Source: Desulfobacterales bacterium (lineage in GTDB: Bacteria > Desulfobacterota > Desulfobulbia > Desulfobulbales > BM004). From it: a stretch of 8,127 nt of DNA. How positions within the stretch are numbered: the stretch's first letter is position 1; each line of letters starts with the position of its first letter. This document shows positions 1 through 6,082 of this stretch, one piece after another. The position numbers were made by a program, and so were the translations under genes. The notes under the pieces were generated by a model. The model ran no database searches. It saw only the letters and a program-made list of their open reading frames with translations, and was not told the origin of the DNA. The stretch lies in NCBI GenBank assembly GCA_012974315.1, contig JAAXQI010000149.1, forward strand, positions 1-8,127. Direction: 5' to 3'.

Positions 1-101
1 TTCATCATTTTCTGCATTTCACCGAATTGCTTAATCAATCTGTTCACATCCTGTATCGAGTTTCCACTTCCCCTGGCGATTCTTTTTCTTCTGCTGCGCC
101 C
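1..101 (-). pseudogene. ffh: ffh (SRP54) 3' fragment, partial at left edge
   Basis: Read on the minus strand, the frame ending at base 1 encodes the start of the Ffh M-domain signature: SRRKRIARGSG followed by NSIQDVNRLIKQFGEMQKMM. This is the arginine-rich SRP-RNA-binding region and the helix after it, which is very distinctive for the signal recognition particle GTPase. It continues beyond the window. Upstream (above about base 101) the same frame stops resembling Ffh, and the DNA instead encodes the efflux permease in another frame. The NG GTPase domain and most of the M domain are therefore absent here. Ffh is essential in bacteria, so an intact copy should exist elsewhere, unless the join is an assembly error or a recombination that displaced the 3' end. 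The junction position (95-105) is estimated from where similarity begins. Confidence 0.8.
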
Positions 102-1204
102 TCTTCTGAAGTCCTCTTCATAATCGTTTTCTTTTGAGTAATAAAACGGTTCGAAAACAAATATAACGGTTTGACGGAAAGCAGAATAACAATGAGTGCC
201 CCAACAAATTGCAGCCAGTACGGGATAACCTCACCAGCCTGTCCTGCAATGGCACTGGCTGAAATTCCGAATCCGGAGTAAATCATATCAACCGTCAATC
301 CGGAAAGCACAGCAAACACTGAGAGTGTTACAAGGTAAATTGCAGTGGCCCTTTTTCCAAGTAACCCAAAAAGAACAGAGAGTGAAGTAACATTGGTGGC
401 AGGACCGACCAAAAGAAAAACAAGGGCCGCGCCCGGGCTCACCCCCTTGAGGATCAAAGCTGCTGCAATAGGCGTGGAAGCTGTCGCACAGATATACATG
501 GGAATACCCACCAGCAGCATAATCAGCATGGAATGAAGTCCACCCCCAAGGTACTGGATCATCAACTCTTCGGGGATAAGTACTGCTATCACTCCTGCCA
601 GCAGCAAACCTGCAAAAAACCAGCCGGCAAGATCACCCCAGAGATCATCAACGGCAAACTTTATACCAGACCATATTTTTTCTCCAAAGCTGTGATGTCT
701 GGCATGTTTTTCCGGAGAACAATCATTACCGTCACAGCAATTATCTATGGGACAGCTGCGGTCAATGACTTTTTCCCAGTCTTCCTCTTTTTGAGTATGT
801 AATACATTTTCAATAATTCCTGCCGCAACAGCGGTTATAAAAGCAGATACCGGCCTGGCCACGGTCATTATCGGGTCCAGCAATGCATAGGTTATGGCCA
901 TGGAATCAACACCTGACTCAGGGGTTGAAATAAGAAAAGCTGTCGTAGCACCATTATTTGCCCCCTGTCTTTTCAATGAAGCAGCAGCAGGCAGAACACC
1001 GCAGGAACATAAAGGGATAGGAATGCCGAACAGGGCTGCCTTTATTACCGAACTGAACTTCCCTCTGCCAAGATGGTCAGCAACAAAAGATGGACTTAAA
1101 AAAACCTTGAGAAGCCCACCCACAAGCATACCGAACAATATATAGACAGAGGCTTCAAGCAGAAGATGCCAGGACTCCTGAAGTACTGAAATGATAATTG
1201 ACAT
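44..1204 (-). CDS. SO_0444-type Cu/Zn efflux permease (ArsP/DUF318-like), altered C-terminus
   Basis: Predicted inner-membrane permease of the DUF318/ArsP_1 superfamily, closest by eye to the SO_0444 Cu/Zn exporters. There are about eight hydrophobic segments in two halves. The first half carries the hallmark PLCSCGVLP (residues 64-71, Cys66 and Cys68) and STPESGVDS (93-101). The second half carries a matching ICATASTP (238-245, Cys239) and GPATN (267-271). A central soluble loop (about 150-171) is rich in possible metal ligands: Cys151, Cys156, Cys157, Cys162, His167, His170 and His171. The gene follows the arsR-type gene after 56 nt on the same strand, so it is probably co-transcribed and metal-induced. 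The last ~20 residues (367-386) are an out-of-frame translation of ffh DNA. The native tail has therefore been replaced, although the last membrane segment (~330-349) is intact. Function is probably preserved. The substrate (Cu, Zn, Cd or an arsenical) is not certain from sequence. Confidence 0.85.
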   Translation of the reverse strand: MSIIISVLQESWHLLLEASVYILFGMLVGGLLKVFLSPSFVADHLGRGKFSSVIKAALFGIPIPLCSCGVLPAAASLKRQGANNGATTAFLISTPESGVDSMAITYALLDPIMTVARPVSAFITAVAAGIIENVLHTQKEEDWEKVIDRSCPIDNCCDGNDCSPEKHARHHSFGEKIWSGIKFAVDDLWGDLAGWFFAGLLLAGVIAVLIPEELMIQYLGGGLHSMLIMLLVGIPMYICATASTPIAAALILKGVSPGAALVFLLVGPATNVTSLSVLFGLLGKRATAIYLVTLSVFAVLSGLTVDMIYSGFGISASAIAGQAGEVIPYWLQFVGALIVILLSVKPLYLFSNRFITQKKTIMKRTSEEGAAEEKESPGEVETRYRM

Positions 1205-1260
1205 AATATTGATGCTCTAACGATTAAAAATTAAACTATTTTTAAAGTACTTACAGGATT
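1205..1260. other. Short AT-rich spacer between repressor and permease
   Basis: A 56-nt gap within the metal-resistance operon. No promoter or strong terminator is evident. A weak A/T-only inverted repeat lies at roughly 1225-1244. The permease start has at best a poor Shine-Dalgarno match (TTAGAGC, about 9 nt upstream). Confidence 0.5.
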
Positions 1261-1623
1261 TCACTTGATCTCACTTATATGCTCCATTGCAATTCGGACC
1301 AGCTGTGATACATGTTCATCAGCCAACCTGTAATATAAAATTGTTCCCTCTCTCCTGTTTTTTACAAGTCTCAGTGTACGGAGCAAACGCAACTGGTGAC
1401 TCACCGCTGATTCAGATATTCGTAAAAGAGCTGCCAGATCACAAACGCACATTTCCTCGTACTCCAGCGCCCACAAAATTTTCAGCCTGCTTGGATCCCC
1501 AAGTGCCTTAAACGTTTGACAGAGATCATCTGTCACCTCTTCGCCAAGTTCACGCTGGCGAGCTTCCATGACCTTGTCATCATGAATTGTACGGCATTGG
1601 CATTGATCATTTTCCAGTTTCAA
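1261..1623 (-). CDS. ArsR/SmtB-family metal-responsive repressor, CadC-like
   Basis: Winged-helix repressor of 120 residues that should release DNA on binding thiophilic or divalent metals. The helix-turn-helix lies at about 65-85 (LLRISESAVSHQLRLL) and the wing at about 88-99. Two family metal sites are visible. The alpha3N site has Cys59 and Cys61 in CVCDLA, plus N-terminal Cys8 and Cys10 as in CadC. The alpha5 site has Asp102-x-His104 and His115-x2-Glu118, with spacing identical to SmtB/CzrA. The start codon is TTG. It is preferred over an internal ATG (Met19) because it retains the N-terminal Cys pair and is preceded by GAGGGTGA, a good ribosome-binding site. The gene precedes the efflux permease on the same strand and probably regulates it and itself. 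The likely inducers are Cd, Pb or Zn (inferred); the Cys sites argue against a purely Zn sensor. Confidence 0.92.
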   Translation of the reverse strand: MKLENDQCQCRTIHDDKVMEARQRELGEEVTDDLCQTFKALGDPSRLKILWALEYEEMCVCDLAALLRISESAVSHQLRLLRTLRLVKNRREGTILYYRLADEHVSQLVRIAMEHISEIK

Positions 1624-1635
1624 ATCACCCTCTTT

Positions 1636-1663
1636 TATTATATGAGCACATACTCAGATAATA
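1636..1663. promoter_or_regulatory. Probable operator for the ArsR/SmtB-type repressor
   Basis: Imperfect inverted repeat with 11-nt arms TATTATATGAG and CTCAGATAATA around the spacer CACATA; 10 of 11 pairs match. Viewed about its centre, it has the 12-2-12 layout and the ATATGA...TCA.AT character of SmtB/CzrA/CadC operators. It covers the -10 box and predicted start point of the arsR promoter, so binding would block initiation and give autorepression. The operator lies 13 nt above the repressor start codon. A direct effect on the divergent rsmI is less likely, because the repeat is 77 nt from that start. Confidence 0.75.
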
Positions 1664-1686
1664 GGCTCCTCTTTACTAAAAGTCAA
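1658..1686 (-). promoter_or_regulatory. Sigma70-type promoter of the arsR-permease operon
   Basis: Minus-strand -35 TTGACT (1686-1681), a 17-nt spacer and -10 TATTAT (1663-1658). Five of six bases match the consensus at both boxes, at optimal spacing. The predicted transcription start is near 1651, giving a leader of about 28 nt to the TTG start. Confidence 0.75.
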
Positions 1687-1739
1687 TAAAAAGTTAGATA
1701 CTTTATTGAGCAGATAACACTTTTACTTTTGACTCTATT

Positions 1740-2627
1740 ATGTCCAGAAAAAGAAAAAATAATGACCAAAAAACCTTGAAGGCTTCTTCAAGCAGGGGGA
1801 CTCTCTATGTTGTCGCGACCCCCATCGGCAATCTTGAGGATATTACACTCCGGGCTTTGCGGACTCTGAAGGAGGTTGATCTCATTGCAGCAGAGGATAC
1901 GCGCCATACAAGAAAACTGCTCACCCATTTTGGCATTTCCACTCCACTGCTGAGCTATTACAAAGAAAAAGAGCAGGAACGGACTGCTGTTATCATAAAC
2001 AAGCTTCAGGAAGGGCAGAATGTTGCTTTAGTATCAGATGCAGGTACTCCAGGAATATCTGATCCTGGCTCTATTCTTGTGCAGAACGCAGTTGCTGAAA
2101 ACATCAGGATTGAACCAATACCAGGCCCCTCTTCACTTACCGCTGCTCTTTCAGTGGCCGGTATCCATGACAACACCTTTGTCTTTATCGGCTTTGCCCC
2201 ATCACGGAAAAAACAGCGTCAGGATCTTTTGCTTTCATTAAGTCAGGAAAAAAAGCATATGGTTTTTTTTGAAGCCCCTCATCGCCTGCAGTCTTTTCTG
2301 CAGGACTGTTTCACAATATTAGGCGACCGTAAATTACTCTGGTGCAGGGAATTGACGAAAATGCATGAAGAGCTGACCAGAGATTACCTAAGCTCAATCC
2401 TGTCCTCCTTAGAGGACAAAAAAACAAAAGGGGAATCAGTACTGATTATTTCAGGAGCTGAAGATGAGCCTCAAATATCGGAAACGGAAATTAAAGAATT
2501 GCTAATAGCTTATGAAAAATCAGGGAAATTAAGCTTGAAGGATGCTGTACAAATGATTACAAAAGCGCATAATCTTTCCCGATCCGTAGTGTATCGTCTG
2601 GCATTAAAAATCTGGAAAACATCATGA
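1740..2627 (+). CDS. rsmI: 16S rRNA (cytidine1402-2'-O)-methyltransferase RsmI
   Basis: Cytoplasmic SAM-dependent tetrapyrrole-methylase-fold enzyme. RsmI 2'-O-methylates C1402 in the decoding centre of 16S rRNA. Family signatures are all present: ATPIGNLEDIT (26-36), AAEDTRHTRKLL (50-61), LVSDAGTPGISDPG (97-110), IPGPSSLTAAL (127-137), FFEAPHRL (176-183) and CRELTKMHEE (202-211). A C-terminal helix-turn-helix-like segment follows (~265-291). The length of 295 aa is normal. The N-terminus is an approximately 20-residue lysine/serine-rich extension before the conserved core. The ATG has no clear Shine-Dalgarno; an in-frame TTG at 1776 is the only plausible later start. No convincing promoter is seen in the 116-nt gap shared with the divergent arsR. 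The downstream DUF362 gene starts 40 nt later and may be read through from here. Confidence 0.95.
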   Translation: MSRKRKNNDQKTLKASSSRGTLYVVATPIGNLEDITLRALRTLKEVDLIAAEDTRHTRKLLTHFGISTPLLSYYKEKEQERTAVIINKLQEGQNVALVSDAGTPGISDPGSILVQNAVAENIRIEPIPGPSSLTAALSVAGIHDNTFVFIGFAPSRKKQRQDLLLSLSQEKKHMVFFEAPHRLQSFLQDCFTILGDRKLLWCRELTKMHEELTRDYLSSILSSLEDKKTKGESVLIISGAEDEPQISETEIKELLIAYEKSGKLSLKDAVQMITKAHNLSRSVVYRLALKIWKTS

Positions 2628-2667
2628 GGATAATAGTCATAGATTAAAAAAAACAAGAGGGCTGAAT

Positions 2668-3582
2668 ATGGACCGCAGAGACTTTTTAAAACAGATAATG
2701 CTCTGGTCGGCTGGAATTACAACCGCAATTCCAAGTTTTCAGATAGTACCGGAAATTCTTGCAGCAGAAAAACCCTCACCCCTGGTATCCCATGCCACGG
2801 GCAAGGATTATCATAAACTCGTGGCACAGGTCCTCGAACCCCTGGGTGGAATAAGCAAGTTTGTTAATACAGGTGACAATGTTGTTATCAAGCCCAACAT
2901 GGCCTGGGACCGTAATCCGGCCCAGGCTGCCAATACCCACCCTCAAGTGATCAAGGCACTGGTTGAATTAAGCCTGGATGCCGGTGCTAAAAAGATCATG
3001 GTTTTTGATCGCACCTGCAATGAAGAACGGCGTTGTTACGTGAACAGCGGAATCCAGGAAGCCATGGAAACAGTTAAAGACAGGCGGCTGAAATACTTTC
3101 ATCCGGATTCACGCAAATATGTTCCTGTCGACATAAAACGCGGAAAAGCTGTCCGGCAGCTTTCAATATACCGGGATGCGCTCGAAGCGGACACCTATAT
3201 TAATGTTCCGGTTGCCAAGCATCACAGCCTGAGCAGGTTGACCCTGGGCCTGAAAAACAGCATGGGGGTCCTGGGTGGTGACCGCGGCCAAATGCACCAT
3301 AACCTCGGCCAGAAACTCGCTGACCTGGCCACCGTGGTCAGACCAAAACTCACCCTTATTGATGCGACCCGAATCCTGTTGCGCAACGGCCCACAGGGCG
3401 GCGATATAGACGATGTCAGAGTTATGGATACGGTTATTGCCTCAGCCGATTTGGTCGCCTGTGATGCCTATGCCACAACCCTCTTCGACCTGCAGCCCGA
3501 AGATATCAGTTCAACTGTAGCTGCTTATAACATGGGCCTGGGCGAAATGGATCTTACCAGGATGAAAATCATCAGGGCCTGA
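2668..3582 (+). CDS. Tat-exported DUF362 domain protein
   Basis: 304-residue DUF362-family protein with an N-terminal twin-arginine signal: RRDFLK at 3-8, a hydrophobic stretch at about 10-31, and a probable cleavage after the Ala pair at 32-33. It should therefore be exported folded to the periplasm. Conserved DUF362 features include VVIKPNMAW (72-80), NTHPQVIKALVE (89-100), INVPVAKHHSL (178-188), LKNSMGVLGG (195-204) and LIDATR (230-235). Many DUF362 proteins carry a ferredoxin domain. This one does not, but the next gene, 8 nt downstream, is a polyferredoxin, so the two probably act together. A good ribosome-binding site (AAGAGGG, about 7 nt before ATG) supports the start. The biochemical activity of the family is not established, and I assign none. 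Confidence 0.85.
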   Translation: MDRRDFLKQIMLWSAGITTAIPSFQIVPEILAAEKPSPLVSHATGKDYHKLVAQVLEPLGGISKFVNTGDNVVIKPNMAWDRNPAQAANTHPQVIKALVELSLDAGAKKIMVFDRTCNEERRCYVNSGIQEAMETVKDRRLKYFHPDSRKYVPVDIKRGKAVRQLSIYRDALEADTYINVPVAKHHSLSRLTLGLKNSMGVLGGDRGQMHHNLGQKLADLATVVRPKLTLIDATRILLRNGPQGGDIDDVRVMDTVIASADLVACDAYATTLFDLQPEDISSTVAAYNMGLGEMDLTRMKIIRA

Positions 3583-3590
3583 TCAACTCT

Positions 3591-5162
3591 ATGAAGAAGA
3601 AAAGAAGCAAACTGCGAAACTGGCGCAGACTGAGCCAGATATTATGCTTTATCCTGTTCCTCTTTCTGTTTATCAAGACTGATTATGCAGGTAAAGATGA
3701 GATACCATATGCGGTAAATATTCTTTTTCGTATTGACCCTTTCCTGGCTGCCACTGCCTCCCTGGCCACCAGAACGCTGATTTTCCTGATGTGGCCGTCA
3801 CTTATCTTCATCGGCCTGGCATTTATTTTCGGCCGTTTTTTCTGCGGCTGGGTCTGTCCCATGGGTTCACTGCTGGATTCCTGCAATAACCTCATACCAC
3901 ATGCCCATAAAGGGCCCGTATCCAGGTTCCATACCCTGAAATATTACCTGCTGGGATTTCTCCTGTTTGGGGCCTTTTTCGGCCTGCCTATAGCCGGATA
4001 TCTTGATCCGTTTTCCATCCTGGTCCGCGGCCTGGCAATTTCCGTGTATCCTGGCCTGAACGTCCTGGCAACCACCTTCTTTACCTTTACCTATCAGCAG
4101 ATGCCGGAATGGATCAACCTGGTAACTGAACCGGTATACGGCTTCCTCAAGGCAACCATCCTACCTTTTCGGCAAAACCATTTTGAACTTGCCTTTTTAT
4201 CACTGTTCATCCTCTTGCTGATATTTATACTGGAGAAGCTGGAAAGACGTTTTTTCTGCCGAAATATCTGCCCGGTGGGTGCATTGTATGCAGTGGTTGC
4301 ACGTTTTTCGATGATGCGCGGCAAAAGCGGCACCAAATGCGGCAAATGCAGAAACTGTGTGACTCTTTGCCGTATGGGCGCAATTGACGAAGAAAGAAAC
4401 ATTTCATCATTGGACTGCAATTTCTGCATGGACTGCGTGGATTTGTGTCCCGCTAACAAGATATCCTTTACTTTTCAGCATGATGGTACTGCCGTGCCCG
4501 CCTTTTCCATCAAACGGAGGACTTTTCTCAGCAGTCTTGCAGCCGGGGCAGTCCTGCCCTTCTTTCTAAATACCAGGACCATGGCGAAAAGGCCGGACCC
4601 TTTCCTGGTCAGACCTCCCGGCGCCCTGCCGGAAGACGAATTCCTAGGCAGATGCGTACGGTGCGGTGAATGCATGAAGGTTTGCATCGGTAACGGCTTG
4701 CAGCCCACCTTCCTGTCCGGCGGACTGGAAGGTATGTTTTCACCCCGCCTCAATGCCAGAACTGGATATTGCGAATTTAACTGCACCCTGTGCGGACAGG
4801 TATGTCCGACCGGAGCGCTTACAGAACTCACCCTGGCACAGAAGCATGTCACAAAAATCGGCAACATATTTTTTGACAAGAACCGCTGCCTGCCCTTTGC
4901 CAAGGGTATTCCCTGCATCGTCTGTGAAGAGCATTGCCCGACGCCTGATAAGGCTATCCAATTCCGTGAAGCCCAAGTCTTAAACAGTAACGGGGAGAAG
5001 GTATGGGTCAAACAACCCTATGTAATTGATGAGCGCTGCATTGGTTGCGGTATTTGTGAAACAAAGTGCCCCCTACCTGGACAAAGCGCTGTGAGACTCA
5101 CATCGGCTGGAGAAAGCCGGAATCCTCAAAATGCACTGCCTGCCCAATCAACACTTTATTGA
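3591..5162 (+). CDS. Membrane polyferredoxin, fused NapH-like and NapG/MauM-like halves with internal Tat motif
   Basis: A 523-residue membrane iron-sulfur protein. Residues 1-305 are NapH-like: about four membrane segments (~12-30, 63-81, 117-136, 197-216), CGWVCP (Cys85/Cys89) and CRNICP (Cys223/Cys227). Two [4Fe-4S] motifs follow, Cys250-253-256-260 and Cys276-279-282-286. An internal twin-arginine stretch, KRRTFL (308-313), then leads into a fifth hydrophobic segment (~312-327). Residues 340-500 are NapG/MauM-like with four clusters: Cys355-358-361-365, Cys394-398-401-405, Cys433-442-445-449 and Cys483-486-489-493. By inference, the N-terminal clusters face the cytoplasm and the last four the periplasm, giving a trans-membrane electron wire, perhaps from quinol. 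There is no obvious Shine-Dalgarno; the start lies 8 nt after the DUF362 stop, so translational coupling is likely. NapH/NapG roles in nitrate reduction should not be transferred, because no nap genes are in view. Confidence 0.88.
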   Translation: MKKKRSKLRNWRRLSQILCFILFLFLFIKTDYAGKDEIPYAVNILFRIDPFLAATASLATRTLIFLMWPSLIFIGLAFIFGRFFCGWVCPMGSLLDSCNNLIPHAHKGPVSRFHTLKYYLLGFLLFGAFFGLPIAGYLDPFSILVRGLAISVYPGLNVLATTFFTFTYQQMPEWINLVTEPVYGFLKATILPFRQNHFELAFLSLFILLLIFILEKLERRFFCRNICPVGALYAVVARFSMMRGKSGTKCGKCRNCVTLCRMGAIDEERNISSLDCNFCMDCVDLCPANKISFTFQHDGTAVPAFSIKRRTFLSSLAAGAVLPFFLNTRTMAKRPDPFLVRPPGALPEDEFLGRCVRCGECMKVCIGNGLQPTFLSGGLEGMFSPRLNARTGYCEFNCTLCGQVCPTGALTELTLAQKHVTKIGNIFFDKNRCLPFAKGIPCIVCEEHCPTPDKAIQFREAQVLNSNGEKVWVKQPYVIDERCIGCGICETKCPLPGQSAVRLTSAGESRNPQNALPAQSTLY

Positions 5163-5170
5163 CTGCTCTT

Positions 5171-5325
5171 CTAGATAAGCCCTTTGCCCGTGGTGGTGGT
5201 CATCAGTTTGCCATGCTTGACACCTTTGGTCCCGATAAGTTCCTCGGCAAGGTTTTTATCTTCTTGGTCTTGCCTTTTAAAACAACCACTTCAAGGCAGT
5301 GATGCGCATCAAGATGTACATGCAG
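5171..5325 (-). pseudogene. nikR: nikR 3' remnant (nickel-responsive regulator, C-terminal domain only)
   Basis: On the minus strand, a fragment reads LHVHLDAHHCLEVVVLKGK and then, after a one-base slip, AEELIGTKGVKHGKL and MTTTTGKGLI, ending in TAG at 5173-5171. This is the C-terminal ACT-like nickel-binding domain of NikR; the ligands His-x-His-x5-Cys are kept. The ribbon-helix-helix DNA-binding half is absent: upstream, the frame meets TGA at 5334-5332 and the DNA turns into nikM on the other strand. The slip lies at a five-A run (5253-5257); one extra A would restore the frame as IKNLAEEL. With its DNA-binding domain gone, the fragment cannot be a functional repressor. It lies convergent to the polyferredoxin, 8 nt from that gene's stop. 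Confidence 0.85.
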
Positions 5326-5850
5326 ATTACCTCATTTCTTTTGGTGATGCAGCCTATTCATCTGGCTATTGGTTTGGTTGAAGGTATAGCTACCGCTGGT
5401 GTGGTCTCTTTTATCTGGAAAGCCCGTCCTGAAATTCTTGATCGGACTATGCATGATCAACCTTTCAGCCAAGTGCCTGTCAGAAATATTATTGCTGGTC
5501 TCCTGGCAGCATCAGTATTAATTGGAGGGGTTTTATCCTGGTATTCATCCGAACATCCGGATGGCCTGGAATGGTCCATCAGGAAAGTTACAGGAAACAC
5601 TGAAATTGTTTCACCTTCGGAAGGTGTTCATGACAAACTGGCGCGTATTCAGCAAAAAACATCGTACCTGCCTGACTATACTTTTAAAGAAAATGATGCG
5701 GAAGTCCCGAGTAACCAAGAAACTTTTGGCACTTACACAGGCACAACACTATCAGGTCTGATAGGAGGTTTGCTCGTTCTTGCCTGCGGAGTACTTATCG
5801 GCTTGGTTCTCAAAAAAAGAAACCAGCCGGTTTGTTCCCGCCAAAACTAG
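5299..5850 (+). pseudogene. nikMN (CbiM-like/PDGLE fusion) 3' remnant of a nickel ECF transporter
   Basis: From about 5326 the frame encodes the C-terminal part of a CbiM/NikM substrate-capture protein (TSFLLVMQPIHLAIGLVEG, residues 11-29 of the open frame). It continues into a NikN/PDGLE-type module: a membrane segment at ~63-81, PDGLEW (87-92), a periplasmic-type loop, and a final membrane segment at ~151-171 before a natural-looking end. Roughly the first 200 residues of NikM are missing, including the N-terminal His region that binds the metal. The open frame nominally starts at GTG 5299 or ATG 5302, but those codons are antisense to nikR, so the start is accidental, even though an AAGG lies just upstream. 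It may still be translated as a 183-residue membrane protein, but it could not capture nickel in the known way. Confidence 0.85.
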
Positions 5851-5862
5851 AACTCCAGTAAT

Positions 5863-6057
5863 ATGTCACGTCTTGATACAGCCTATTATGAGCTCGGACG
5901 CCTTGATCTGCTCGCCGAAAACGACTCCATTATCCTCCATGAAGGCAGGATCCAGGCTGACGGACCGACATCTGAAATCTTTCATAACGAAAAACTCCTG
6001 GCTGACTGCCACCTCGAGAAGCCCCTAAGGATGCAAGATTGTCCGGTATGCGGTTAA
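5863..6057 (+). pseudogene. In-frame nikQ-nikO fusion remnant
   Basis: A 64-codon frame made of two unrelated pieces. Residues 1-22 (MSRLDTAYYELGRLDLLAE plus NDS) match the start of a NikQ/CbiQ T-component, whose family continues S-P-x-H-R-L-D-P. From residue 23 it becomes the C-terminus of the NikO/CbiO ATPase: IILHEGRIQADGP, a leucine/glutamate-rich linker, then EKPLRMQ and a terminal CPVCG. The junction is near 5928. Almost all of the NikQ membrane region and the Walker A, signature and Walker B motifs of NikO are absent, so neither transmembrane coupling nor ATPase function is possible. It starts 12 nt after the nikMN stop, the expected place for nikQ, which supports the reading that the original order was nikMN-nikQ-nikO. 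The ribosome-binding site is weak. Confidence 0.8.
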
Positions 6058-6082
6058 ATAAATTCGCTGAGCAGAAGTAGTG

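Noticed and set aside
345..1145. Several plus-strand open frames opposite the permease
   Set aside because: They are antisense to a strongly conserved membrane protein, have no ribosome-binding sites and show no recognisable motifs.
1225..1244. A/T-only inverted repeat between arsR and the permease
   Set aside because: The stem is too weak and is expected by chance in DNA this AT-rich; it is not called as an attenuator.
1706..1741. Plus-strand promoter for rsmI (TTGAGC with TATTAT)
   Set aside because: The boxes are 24 nt apart and TATTAT overlaps the start codon; no alternative pair with acceptable spacing was found.
2401..2418. Perfect 7-bp inverted repeat TGTCCTC-CTTA-GAGGACA
   Set aside because: It lies inside rsmI codons and is followed by A residues rather than T on the coding strand, so it is not a terminator.
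4094..5011. Minus-strand open frames opposite the polyferredoxin
   Set aside because: They are antisense shadows of a Cys-motif-rich gene, with compositions unlike real proteins.
5066..5302. Plus-strand open frame of 78 codons after the polyferredoxin
   Set aside because: It overlaps the polyferredoxin end out of frame and then runs antisense to the recognisable nikR remnant; the protein resembles nothing.
6058..6082. Possible bidirectional terminator between the nikO remnant and pepF
   Set aside because: The 25-nt gap contains no stem of useful length and no T tract after one.
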